Shown: positions 1-8,695 of the stretch, in pieces
How positions within the stretch are numbered: position 1 is the first letter of the stretch
How the letters are laid out: each line of letters begins with the position of its first letter
Origin: Chrysomallon squamiferum
Lineage: Eukaryota; Mollusca; Gastropoda; Neomphalida; Peltospiridae
Direction of reading: 5' to 3'
Assembly: GCA_012295275.1 (NCBI GenBank)
Contig: CM022671.1
Location: 35,794,183-35,809,182 of the forward strand
DNA length: 15,000 bases
Position numbers and translations under genes: made by a program
The notes under the pieces: generated by a model
What the model was told of the DNA's origin: nothing
What the model saw: only the letters and a program-made list of their open reading frames with translations
Databases searched by the model: none

Positions 1-482
1 GTGCATGTCACGTGGGGGCATAACCCCCCCCTCTCTTACAGTCCTCCCTTTGATTCTCCGTCCTATCTCTTGCACAACTCGGGGTATAAAGTATCTGCAG
101 AGTTTTTTTAAAATATAAATTTATGTCTTACTGGGTGTGTGTGTGTTTTTTGACAGTGCAGTTTGACATTTTTAACTCGGTTTCAGGTTGCGACTTTGAA
201 ATGTTCTTTTCAAAACGTTTTTAGTTCATAAAACAGAAAACTCATTATTTCTGTAAGATCTGCTAGACACGACAACCAAGAGATCCAAAAATAAAAAATA
301 AAAAATTTAAATTTAAAAATTAACTTGTTCTTAACTAACACGATGCACTACATGACTGTGTCGTGTTACCCAACACGTTTTACGTTTTATTTAAAGTTTA
401 CCGAATGTGAAGCATAAAAAAATAAACATATAATGATTGGTCTGTTTCTGAATTAATGAATATTAAGAACAGTTGTTTCTGT
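1..482. other. AT-rich unique intergenic DNA
   Basis: No gene is visible. The stretch is AT-rich with scattered A/T runs around 285-330. It opens with a CACGTG hexamer (9-14) next to a C-run, and holds a pair of overlapping short inverted repeats at 336-377. Nothing else stands out on either strand. Confidence 0.7.
336..377. repeat. Overlapping, mutually exclusive inverted repeats
   Basis: The 8-bp arm TAACACGA (336-343) is perfectly complementary to TCGTGTTA (361-368), with a 17-nt loop. The inner part of that second arm, CGTGTT (362-367), can instead pair with AACACG (372-377) across a 4-nt loop. Both are seen directly. Short arms in AT-rich DNA can arise by chance, so function is unknown. 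Confidence 0.5.
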
Positions 483-526
483 TTTTATTTATTTATTTAT
501 TTATTCATTCATTCATTCATTCATTA
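483..526. repeat. Compound tetranucleotide microsatellite (TTTA)n-(TTCA)n
   Basis: About five TTTA-type units run directly into about six ATTC units, followed by a T-run. The clean switch of unit at one boundary suggests a point mutation spread by replication slippage. Confidence 0.9.
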
Positions 527-1017
527 ACATTTTTTTTTCATCAGAATTTATAAATATTATATTTCTCACAAACAAATGCGAACATCAAACTTAAATATCC
601 ATTAACTTAATATTTTTGATATGCTCAGCAAAATTATATATTCGTAAATAATGGGTCACGCAAGCGAGCTAGTAACAACTACGGGAACGATACGTACATC
701 ACGTTGCTGTCGACTCCCACGGTCAACTTTGTTTTTCTTGGTTATTCGTACGTCCTGTAATTTTTTCTTCGGAATTACTCTTAATAAAATAATCGTCTGT
801 GCATTTACAGCGTGAACTTTGTCAGCTTGTTAAACTAACTACGCCAAATCGCGCGAGAAGACGAAAGGTCACAAATGTCATCCGTCAATCCGTTAATCCG
901 TCCACATCATCAGTCAGTCATAATTGTACGTCGTACAGTTGTTTTGTACTTATGCTGTCGTAGTTGCAGTTGTACGAGAAACCTAATATTTATCAGTTCT
1001 CAGATCAGAAATTCGTC
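527..1017. other. Unique intergenic DNA, CpG-containing in its second half
   Basis: From about 650 to 960 this is less AT-rich and carries many CpGs, several in an ACGT context. It contains the perfect 6-bp-arm palindrome TGTACG-T-CGTACA (925-937) and an AGGTCA half-site (866-871). One short frame (651-815) is listed separately. No recognised gene. Confidence 0.6.
651..815 (+). other. Short ORF of 54 codons, coding status doubtful
   Basis: An ATG with A at -3 and G at +4 (a good animal initiation context) opens 54 codons ending in TGA. The predicted peptide begins MGHASELVTTTG and has a Phe/Leu/Ile-rich second half. There is no recognised domain and no convincing signal peptide. It is not simple-sequence DNA, which sets it apart from most frames here, but 54 codons is within chance expectation. 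Reported as a candidate only. Confidence 0.15.
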
Positions 1018-1084
1018 GTGCTAGTGGTGATAGTAGAAGTAATAGTAGTTCTGGTAGTAATCGTGCTAGAAGTAGTGTTAGTGT

Positions 1085-1120
<36 letters not shown>

Positions 1121-1510
1121 CAGTGGTAGTACATGCAGTAATATATGCAGTAGAAGACGTCGTAAATTTAGTAGTGTTAGTAGTACTGGTACATGTAGTA
1201 AAATCAATAGTAGTAGAAGAAGTAACTGAAGTAGTGTTAGTAGTAGTAGTAGAAGTAGTAACTGAAGTAGTGTTAGTAGTAGTAGTAGAAGTAGTAACTG
1301 AAGTAGTGTTAGTAGTAGTAGTAAATATAGTAAAAACAGTAGTAGTAGTAGTAGCATGAAATAACTGACGTTGTATTAGTAGTAGTAGTAAATATAGCAA
1401 AAGCAGTAGTAGCATTGGTAGAAGTAATAACTGAAGTGGTGGTAGTAGTAGTCGAAGGAATTGAAGAAATAGTAGAAACAGCAGTAGTAGCAGCAGCGTA
1501 GAAGTAGTAG
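1018..1510. repeat. Degenerate GTA/TAC trinucleotide block
   Basis: Almost 500 bp are built from GTA triplets with interruptions (GAA, ACT, GTG, ATA) that mostly preserve the 3-bp register. This opens long spurious frames on both strands: Val-rich on plus, Leu-rich or Thr/Ser-rich on minus. No splice or start signals support coding. The block contains nested higher-order repeats. Similar blocks in the opposite orientation occur at 4207-4590, 6149-6390 and 10885-11390. Confidence 0.9.
1218..1327. repeat. 36-bp minisatellite nested in the triplet block
   Basis: The marker AACTG recurs at 1224, 1260 and 1296, giving an exact 36-bp period of near-identical units containing GAAGTAGTAACTGAAG. After that the marker recurs at 1363 and 1429, so the spacing changes to 66-67 bp, and those two longer units share an AAATATAG-containing core. 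This shows at least two rounds of local duplication above the triplet level. Confidence 0.85.
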
Positions 1511-2454
<944 letters not shown>

Positions 2455-2611
2455 ATAGTACAACCAAAAGTAGTTTTTTGAGACATCTTCCTTCCTAAAA
2501 TCCTTCAACAGTAAATAAATATGTTGCACAGGACTGTAATTTCAGTCTAGTTTAATATTGATCAACAACGTCAACCTATATTTTAAAAACCTAAGCTAGC
2601 AGTGTACACGT

Positions 2612-2632
2612 TTATATATATATATATATATA
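2612..2632. repeat. (TA)n microsatellite, about 10 units
   Basis: A pure alternating TA run of about 20 bp in AT-rich spacer, just before the GC-richer patch that holds the candidate exon at 2695-2960. Confidence 0.95.
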
Positions 2633-2694
2633 CATTTATCTTATTATTTACATTGGTACACTACATCCTTAATCTGTCCATTCTTGCTGCACAC

Positions 2695-2960
2695 CTGGCT
2701 CCCACATTGGGATCCTCAGAAAGGGAAACGGAGAAAGGTTTCGTGGAAGTCAAGCGCTGGAAAACTACGTTGGAGTGAGAAACCGTCAACAGATGCGCTG
2801 GGCTGTAACCTTCAAAATTTTCCACATTTCGCGTATAAACCGTAAACTCGCTGGCCTCGCCATTATGTCCAATTACACAGGGCTGGCACGTACGCCAGGG
2901 TGGGTGATAGAGGCCACTCCACGCCTTGGCAAAGTCGTGAACTTCAAACACCATCAAATA
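2695..2960 (-). CDS. Candidate internal exon, unknown protein
   Basis: Not recognised. On the minus strand a frame of about 88 codons without simple repeats lies between a plausible acceptor (T-rich tract ending CTGTAAG at 2961) and a plausible donor (CCAG|GTGTGC, exon end 2695). The exon would start in phase 0 and end with a split codon. Composition is clearly GC-richer than the flanks, with many CpGs. The peptide begins YLMVFEVHDFAKAWSG, contains HPPWRTCQPCVI about 18 residues in, and continues with a Ser/Thr/Val-rich part. The C-x-P-C segment faintly recalls the cysteine motif of carbohydrate sulfotransferases, but spacing and downstream residues do not match, so no function is assigned. 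The frame stops at 2661-2663 if not spliced. The plus strand is also open over part of the region, so strand is not certain. It may also be a decayed gene fragment. Confidence 0.3.
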
Positions 2961-3327
2961 CTTACAGAAAATAAAAAAATAAGAAACAAAGATGCAAAGC
3001 TGGGAAAAGAAACGAGAACGTAAAAGAAAGAAAGAAAGAAAGAAAGAAACTAGGTTAAAGATGAAGACAGAACGAACGAATGAAACAAAAGAAAAACAAA
3101 AATGAACTGTTGCAATTAAGAACAGAAACGGCAGTGAAAAAAAGATGATAAATGGACAACATGGGTTATTGTTTGTCAGTTAAAGAAAACATTAAAACTG
3201 AACTGACTGTGAATGTCTGAGTAAAAGAAACAAGGTGTAGACTGGTAGCACTCTGCAGAGTGATGAAGTATCATCTAGAGAGAAATAAACAAACCGAAAC
3301 AAAACCTAAACAGCGAGATGAAAAGTG

Positions 3328-3330
<3 letters not shown>
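2961..3330. other. Purine-rich spacer with (AAAG)n
   Basis: This stretch is strongly A/G-rich on the plus strand and includes a pure AAAG array of about six to seven units at 3023-3049. No gene is visible; the open frame through it is a by-product of the lack of T. Confidence 0.8.

Positions 3331-3396
<66 letters not shown>
3331..3396. repeat. (GA)n microsatellite, about 33 units
   Basis: A pure GA run of 66 bp, again with purines on the plus strand, like those at 2323-2450 and 14361-14446. Confidence 0.98.
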
Positions 3397-3398
<2 letters not shown>

Positions 3399-3660
3399 TG
3401 TTTAGAGATTATGAGGTACAAAGTTTGGCGAGAGAAACATCATGGACAAATAGTTATGTCACGTGATATTTTAAAAAAATAAATATAAATTAATAAAATA
3501 AAAAGAGTATAAAACGATAATATTAACAATATTAACTTACAGTCAGTCACCTTACTGTGTAAGTTAAAAGACAAATTATCAGAAAGTAGTGTATCATGAA
3601 AACAGTGTGAAACAGAATCTTTATCTTGCACGTTAGTCTTTGAGCTCAGAGTAACAGAAA
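3397..3660. other. AT-rich spacer, nothing recognised
   Basis: AT-rich unique DNA with short A/T runs at 3466-3530 and one CACGTG (3460-3465). No gene, RNA or repeat is supported. Confidence 0.6.
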
Positions 3661-3850
3661 TCTACTGCAGAAGTATGTGAGGACGTACTAATGAAAGTCT
3701 ACATCTTTAAAGAGGATGTAGTGACAGATGTAGATTTTAATTAGTTTTCAAGTACGGATGAAAGATGTAGATTTTGAGCAGTCTAAAGGTAATGAGGACG
3801 TACTTAGAGATGTAGACTTCAATTAGTCTACTTGATGTGTAGACCTTTGT
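3661..3850. repeat. Cluster of diverged short repeats (GATGTAGA family)
   Basis: GAGGACGTACT occurs at 3679 and again at 3794 (115 bp apart). GATGTAGA-type copies start at 3727, 3764 and 3809, two of them followed by TTTTAATTAG or CTTCAATTAG. The cluster ends in a perfect 6-bp inverted repeat, GTCTAC (3826-3831) and GTAGAC (3839-3844), with a 7-nt loop. A related GTCTAC...GTAGAT pair appears at 7382-7398 inside block X, so this may be a dispersed motif. No coding frame. Confidence 0.55.
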
Positions 3851-4102
3851 TTGATAGGTTTACTGTTTACGTTATTTTACCGGTTCTTTCAGATTTGGTT
3901 ATCTTTGGTCGTCTTGTGTAGGTTTGACTAAAACAGCTATTCCAGGTTTTAACTGCTCTCTTCTCCGAGAAAAGCTCGAGCGTTATTTTATCTGTGCCAT
4001 GTGGAACCTTTTATTGTTGTTGTTGATACTAACATCTCTGCTTTGAAGCTGAACACGCCGAATGTCCGTACGTCCCTGCAGAACTATGTTTAGACAGGAC
4101 AG
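3851..4102. other. Unique intergenic DNA
   Basis: Moderately AT-rich unique sequence with no supported gene. It leads into the DR5 site and the GT array. Confidence 0.5.
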
Positions 4103-4119
4103 AGGTCATCTGGAGGTCA
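4103..4119 (+). promoter_or_regulatory. Perfect DR5 nuclear-receptor-type direct repeat
   Basis: AGGTCA (4103-4108), 5-bp spacer TCTGG (4109-4113), AGGTCA (4114-4119). Two perfect consensus half-sites in direct orientation with 5-bp spacing is the classical arrangement bound by RXR:RAR heterodimers (established knowledge). Both half-sites match at all six positions, so chance occurrence at this exact spacing is improbable. Neighbours are non-coding: a GT array begins 11 bp downstream and the tandem duplication about 210 bp downstream. Whether it is active is unknown. Confidence 0.5.
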
Positions 4120-4127
4120 AATCGCTA

Positions 4128-4130
<3 letters not shown>

Positions 4131-4167
<37 letters not shown>
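4131..4167. repeat. (GT)n microsatellite, about 18 units
   Basis: A pure alternating GT run of 37 bp, immediately after ACACGTG (a CACGTG lies at 4128-4133). Such runs can adopt Z-DNA. Confidence 0.97.
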
Positions 4168-4168
<1 letters not shown>

Positions 4169-4206
4169 TTGGACAGTGCATGTTAACACTGATGTGTATT
4201 AAATTC

Positions 4207-4590
4207 AGCTACTACCACGATGAAAACATCATTGCTGTTGTTGCTGCTAGTTTTACCACTACTGCTACTATTACTATTACTACTACAAGTTTGCTGCTGT
4301 TTCTACTACTACTGTTACTTCTGCTACAGCTACTACAACTACTAGTACTACTATTGTTGATACCAATCCTTCTGCTACTACTATTACAACTACAACAACT
4401 ACTACTACTTTTACTACTACAACTACTATTACTGCTAGTATTACCACCACCACAACCACCAATCCCACTGTTGTTATTATCATTATTAGTATGACTACTA
4501 TTACTACTACTATTAGTACTAGTACTACTACTACTACTGCTTACGATCACATACGACTAGTGCTAGTAGTACTGTCACTATCATCATCAC
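4207..4590. repeat. Degenerate TAC/ACT trinucleotide block
   Basis: About 380 bp dominated by ACT/TAC triplets with CTG, ATT, ACC and ACA interruptions. The 3-bp register is largely kept, giving artefactual Leu-rich, Ser/Asn-rich and Val-rich frames. The left breakpoint of the 4333-9060 duplication lies inside it, so its right part recurs at 6149-6406. Confidence 0.9.
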
Positions 4591-4762
4591 AATCTAGAAC
4601 AACAAAATTTCAAAAAGGAAAGTAGAAGAAAAGAGAGACACAAAAATAAAAACAATAAAAAATAAAGACACAGTACGGACGAGATTACAGCAGTAATGAC
4701 GACATGACGGTACTGATAAGGTTCATTAGGACCAAACACGTGTTTTTATCAAACAGTGTACG

Positions 4763-4783
4763 TGTCGACAGTAACTGTCGACA
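4763..4783. repeat. 9-bp perfect inverted repeat, 3-nt loop (copy 1)
   Basis: TGTCGACAG (4763-4771) and CTGTCGACA (4775-4783) are perfect complements around TAA. Each arm contains a GTCGAC palindrome. CACGTG hexamers lie at 4737-4742 and 4815-4820. The element is kept base for base in copy 2 (6579-6599). Confidence 0.75.
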
Positions 4784-5456
4784 TCTGTGCATGTCAAATA
4801 TTTAATCTGTGAATCACGTGTAAAAGTGTATGGATTATACAATTTATGTGAATGTTGAGTTTTGTTTTGTTTTTGTTATTTTTTTCCTGACTGACTGTTG
4901 TCACATGTCACCCACTGTGTGTGGTTTTTTCTTTGTTGTGTTGATGGATGCGTGGGTTTATGTTTGTACATACGCATGTGTGTATGTTTGTATAACTGTG
5001 TATGTGTTGTATATGTATGTAAGTATCTGTCAATCGTCTAACAGAATATACACAAACAGAGGTATAAAATTAAATTATAAATAATGTATGTATCTTAATG
5101 ATGTACATAACACGAAGCTATAAAACACACGCCTATATCTTAATTACTGGAAAATTCAATAAAGTGAACTCAGTTCTCAGTGAGGTAAAACAGAAATAAT
5201 GAACCCAGACTTAGTTGCTTTGTGACAGTTTTATCAATACCAGCCTTGATTCAATAAAATTTGTTAATGACCGCTGCTATAAGGAAGTCTGTATATATTA
5301 TAAATTCAGTTTTAAAATTATGAGAGGAAACCCGCTGTCGCTACTGCACCGATTACTGTAGCTGTACTTGTAATCAGAAAATTCATTTCCCGTATGAAAC
5401 ACGCATAAACATCTTTCATAAAATAATAACGGAGTTTAGCGTGAAATTAATGGCCG

Positions 5457-5466
5457 GTCACGTGAC
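5457..5466. promoter_or_regulatory. GTCACGTGAC palindrome, E-box/CLEAR-type (copy 1)
   Basis: A perfect 10-bp palindrome that equals the published consensus for TFEB/MITF-type CLEAR elements and an ideal USF-type E-box (established knowledge). It sits in a CpG-containing patch (5451-5490) immediately downstream of the deleted or absent block X. Binding is not shown. Confidence 0.45.
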
Positions 5467-5520
5467 CTGATATCACGACCAGCGCGTTTATCTTGTAACT
5501 TGAGTTGTTTACAATTCATG

Positions 5521-5707
5521 TTCTTATTGTTATCACTATTGTTGTTTTTATTGTCAATATTGCTGATGTTGTAGTAGTTATCATTGTTGCCGTTGATACT
5601 GTCGTTGTAGTCCTGGCTTTTGTCTATTATGTTTACTACAACAACAACTACTACAACTACTACTACTACTACTCTACCGATTTTGCTATCGCTTTTATAA
5701 TCGTGAC

Positions 5708-5775
<68 letters not shown>
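5521..5775. repeat. Compound triplet block ending in (TTA)n-(TTG)n (copy 1)
   Basis: Degenerate ATT/GTT/GTA triplets pass into ACA/ACT triplets (about 5636-5672), then a pure TTA array (about 5708-5740) and a pure TTG array (5741-5773). Minus-strand frames through it give long Asn and Val runs that are artefacts. The second copy at 8444-8693 differs by one TTA unit. Confidence 0.92.
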
Positions 5776-5950
5776 TTAATCATCATAAAAAATGACATCA
5801 CAGTACTGATAGAAATAAGAGAATATATAATACATGTGTTAAATAATACTGTGATGAATTTAAGTAGATATTAAAATGTACTCCCTGTAAATTATTAAAT
5901 ATGATGAAACTGTTTACTGCAGACATATTATAATTGATTATAGTATAATG

Positions 5951-5958
5951 TGACGTCA
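5951..5958. promoter_or_regulatory. TGACGTCA, perfect CRE palindrome (copy 1)
   Basis: A perfect 8-bp cAMP-response-element palindrome, the consensus for CREB/ATF bZIP factors (established knowledge), in otherwise very AT-rich DNA. It is retained in copy 2 (8871-8878), and another occurs at 13130-13137. No core promoter is visible nearby. Confidence 0.35.
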
Positions 5959-6578
5959 TGATTAATAAGACAGATATGAAATTTTAATTATAATTTAATT
6001 TAATTGAATTTTTTTTAGAATTTAAGTGGTACGTTCTTCAGTTTGTTTGTAAATATATTTGTACATCATGTTACACGTGAGAATACGTGAGTTTTACAAA
6101 GATCTGTATTTTTATTTTTACTGAAACCAGTAACACCGAACTTCATATCTACAACTACTAGTACTACTATTGTTGATACCAATCCTTCTGCTACTACTAT
6201 TACAACTACAACAACTACTACTACTTTTACTACTACAACTACTATTACTGCTAGTATTACCACCACCACAACCACCAATCCCACTGTTGTTATTATCATT
6301 ATTAGTATGACTACTATTACTACTACTATTAGTACTAGTACTACTACTACTACTGCTTACGATCACATACGACTAGTGCTAGTAGTACTGTCACTATCAT
6401 CATCACAATCTAGAACAACAAAATTTCAAAAAGGAAAGTAGAAGAAAAGAGAGACACAAAAATAAAAAAAATAAAAAATAAAGACACAGCATGGACGAGA
6501 TTACAGCAGTAATGACGACATGACGGTACTGATAAGGTTCATAAGGACCAAACACGTGTTTTTATCAAACAGTGTACG

Positions 6579-6599
6579 TGTCGACAGTAACTGTCGACA
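6579..6599. repeat. 9-bp perfect inverted repeat, 3-nt loop (copy 2)
   Basis: Identical to the element at 4763-4783, with the same flanking CACGTG hexamers (6553-6558 and 6631-6636). Confidence 0.75.
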
Positions 6600-7293
6600 T
6601 CTGTGCATGTCAAATATTTAATCTGTGAATCACGTGTAAAAGTGTATGGATTATACAATTTATGTGAATGTTGAGTTTTGTTTTGTTTTTGTTATTTTTT
6701 TCCTAACTGACTGTTGTCACATGTCACCCACTGTGTGTGGTTTTTTCTTTGTTGTGTTGATGGATGCGTGAGTTTATGTTTGTACATACGCATGTGTGTA
6801 TGTTTGTATAACTGTGTATGTGTTGTATATGTATGTATGTATGTATGTAAGTATCTGCCAATCGTCTAACAGAGTATACACAAACAGAGGTATAAAATTA
6901 AATTATAAATAATGTATATATCTTAATGGTTTACATAACACGAAGCTATAAAACACACGCCTATATCTTAATTACTGGAAAATTCAATAAAGTGAACTCA
7001 GTTCTCAGTGAGGTAAAACAGAAATAATGAACCCAGACTTAGTTGCTTTGTGACAGTTTTATTAATACCAGCCTTGATTCAATAAAATTTGTTAATGACC
7101 GCTGCTATAAGGAAGTCTGTATATATTATAAATTCAGTTTTAAAATTATGAGAGGAAACCCGGTGTCGCTACTGCACCGATTACTGTAGCTGTACTTGTA
7201 ATCAGAAAATTCATTTCCCGTATAAAACACGCATAAACATCTTTCATAAAATAATAACGGAGTTTAGTGTGGAATGGGAAAAAAAACGAATCG

Positions 7294-7349
7294 TTCCAGT
7301 TCGGAGAATTGAACCTGCAGCTAATCAGAGTGATAATCCGTAACTGGAA
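7294..7349 (-). repeat. Bulged 12-bp hairpin with Pol III B-box-like loop motif
   Basis: TTCCAGTTCGGA (7294-7305) pairs with TCCGTAACTGGAA (7337-7349) with a single bulged base. On the minus strand GGTTCAATTCTCC (7315-7303) resembles the tRNA B box (GGTTCGANTCC), and a run of eight Ts follows (plus-strand A8 at 7279-7286), like a Pol III terminator. No A box, anticodon stem or T-stem is found, so it is not a tRNA gene. It could be a decayed tRNA-derived SINE head. Confidence 0.25.
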
Positions 7350-8134
7350 AAAGTCGTTTTAAGTGTGTTTAGCTCTAAATAGTCTACCTGAGTGTAGATT
7401 ATCTTGTAGGTAGATTACATAAATAGATGTGCAGATTCCTGAACTGAAGATGTGCAGCTGAATGTTTGCACCTGGTTTCAATTTATCTACGTTATTACCT
7501 CTGCCGGAACAGACTTTGACTTTTTCTTAATATTTTTTTTTTCTTCTTTTACTTTTAAATTTTTTTTTCATTAGGATCAAAAAAAAAAAAAAAAAAAAAA
7601 ATGAAGAGAAAAACTAGAAGAAGAAGAAGAAGAAGAAAAGTGAACACGATGAAGAGATGGAGCTGATAATTATCTGACTTTTGTACAATCGATCCCATTC
7701 ACTAAAGAATTGATGGTATCGCCCGTTCTAACCAGGTCTCCGTGGCCGATTTAGCAAGAACTGTTAAAAGAATTTTACTGGAATGGATAATATAAAAAAA
7801 TAATTTTAAATTTAAAACATGTAACTGGTTTTCCTCTGAGAAAGAAAGACACAATTTTCCAGTGAATTATCCGATGGTGATAAAACAAAAATAATCGGCG
7901 TTCGTGAAAAAAACCCTGATAATTTATATTCTTATTTTATTACAAAATAATGAACTGTCACGAAAATGCATAAAACACATACAAAAATTACTGTCAGGAG
8001 AAACAATAAACAACAATTTTTTTTTTTTTTTTTTCATGAAACGCAAATCGTGCATGACAGATTTGCTGATATAAATAACAACGAAGAACAAACACACATG
8101 TAACACTGACGTAACACGCAGATAAACACAGCGG

Positions 8135-8139
<5 letters not shown>
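7350..8139. other. AT-rich interior of block X
   Basis: Unique AT-rich DNA with a GTCTAC/GTAGAT near-inverted pair (7382-7398) that recalls 3826-3844, T-runs at 7530-7570, a 23-bp A-run (7579-7601), a GAA array (7617-7637) and an 18-bp T-run (8017-8034). A moderately GC-rich island at 7670-7790 has no intact frame. No gene is supported. Confidence 0.6.

Positions 8140-8165
<26 letters not shown>
8140..8165. repeat. (CA)n microsatellite, about 13 units
   Basis: A pure AC run of about 26 bp directly upstream of the promoter-like patch. Confidence 0.96.
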
Positions 8166-8171
8166 ACGGGT

Positions 8172-8201
8172 AAAGATGGCGACCTTTGTTTCCATGGTTA
8201 C
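8172..8201. promoter_or_regulatory. Promoter-like motif pair: YY1-like plus RFX X-box-like
   Basis: AAGATGGCGACC starts at 8173 and contains AAGATGGCG, the core of the YY1 motif often found at animal promoters. Eight bases later comes GTTTCCATGGTTAC (8188-8201), a near-palindrome matching the RFX X-box pattern GTNNCC...GGNNAC, a hallmark of ciliary gene promoters (established knowledge). The surrounding 200 bp are the most CpG-rich of block X and run into GTCACGTGAC at 8380. Motif matches are seen; promoter activity is inferred. Confidence 0.4.
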
Positions 8202-8289
8202 AAGAGATACGGAGACTAGACGAGGACGTGGGTGTGTAGTTTACGCAGGTACAGCCGTGCACAGCCACGAGGACGTGCTGTCTGAATGA
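8176..8289 (+). other. 37-codon ORF overlapping the promoter-like motifs
   Basis: The ATG lies in AAGATGGCG, which is both a good Kozak context (A at -3, G at +4) and a YY1 core. The frame runs to TGA at 8287 and begins MATFVSMVTRDTETRRGRG. It is short, unrecognised and in a CpG-rich patch where open frames are common. It could be a first exon or an upstream ORF; there is a GTAGTTTAC-type site but no strong donor. Confidence 0.15.
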
Positions 8290-8379
8290 CGTTGTGTGTG
8301 GGAGCAGCAACATGTGCGGTGGACACGGCGGACATGTCAATGGGCTTGATAAAAACCTGGCGGGGAAAATTAATGGCCG

Positions 8380-8389
8380 GTCACGTGAC
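8380..8389. promoter_or_regulatory. GTCACGTGAC palindrome, E-box/CLEAR-type (copy 2)
   Basis: Same palindrome as at 5457-5466. Here it remains linked to the CpG-rich end of block X, about 180 bp from the YY1/RFX-like pair, with an AT-rich GATAAAAA about 30 bp upstream. Confidence 0.45.
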
Positions 8390-8443
8390 CTGATATCACG
8401 ACCAGCGCGTTTATCTTGTAACTTGAGTTGTTTACAATTCATG

Positions 8444-8630
8444 TTCTTATTGTTATCACTATTGTTGTTTTTATTGTCATTATTGCTGATGTTGTAGTAG
8501 TTATTATTGTTGCCGTTGATACTGTCGTTGTAGTCCTGGCTTTTGTCTATTATGTTTACTACAACAACAACTACTACAACTACTACTACTACTACTCTAC
8601 CGATTTTGCTATCGCTTTTATAATCGTGAC

Positions 8631-8693
<63 letters not shown>
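8444..8693. repeat. Compound triplet block ending in (TTA)n-(TTG)n (copy 2)
   Basis: Copy of 5521-5773 with one fewer TTA unit and two substitutions. The 265-codon minus-strand frame that passes through it is an artefact of the Asn-coding and Val-coding repeats joined to block X sequence. Confidence 0.92.

Positions 8694-8695
<2 letters not shown>

Larger units (their letters stand above)
4333..6148 (+). repeat. Tandem duplication, copy 1 (1816 bp, lacks block X)
   Basis: Bases 4333-5443 align to 6149-7271 and bases 5444-6148 align to 8367-9060. The first part differs by about 15 substitutions plus a 12-bp change in an ATGT tetranucleotide array. The second part differs by about 3 substitutions, one TTA unit and an 8-bp gap near 6066-6080. 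The junction between copies at 6148/6149 shares only one base with the outer breakpoints. In this copy the two parts are directly joined at 5440-5450, where copy 2 has 1095 extra bases. It holds no gene; contents are triplet repeats, a palindrome, an E-box and a CRE. Confidence 0.93.
7276..8370. mobile_element. 1095-bp presence/absence block X (indel between the copies)
   Basis: This segment is present only in copy 2. Its edges share a 3-bp AAT (7273-7275 and 8368-8370), and no terminal inverted repeats or longer target-site duplication are visible. That fits either a microhomology-mediated deletion in copy 1 or a non-LTR-like or unclassified insertion in copy 2; deletion is slightly simpler. 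Inside are a hairpin with a B-box-like motif (7294-7349), a T-rich then A-rich segment (7530-7640), AT-rich unique DNA, a (CA)n array and a CpG-richer distal 200 bp with promoter-like motifs. It encodes no transposase or reverse transcriptase. The type label is tentative; mobility is not shown. Confidence 0.4.

Noticed and set aside
1218-1327. CRISPR-like regular spacing of 36 bp
   Set aside because: Units are contiguous tandem repeats without unique spacers, in a eukaryotic-type context.
2695-2960. Carbohydrate sulfotransferase exon
   Set aside because: Only the C-x-P-C segment is similar; the spacing of the preceding His and the downstream residues do not match the family.
5436-5801. Minus-strand frame with about 20 Asn in a row, and its longer counterpart at 7924-8721
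   Set aside because: It is the translation of (TTG)n/(TTA)n arrays; the open frame follows from triplet periodicity, and no start, splice or homology supports a protein.
7294-7349. tRNA gene
   Set aside because: B-box-like motif and an acceptor-like stem only; no D-arm, anticodon arm or pairing T-stem.
7276-8370. DNA transposon insertion with target-site duplication
   Set aside because: No terminal inverted repeats and only a 3-bp AAT shared at the edges, which microhomology explains equally well; no transposase is encoded.
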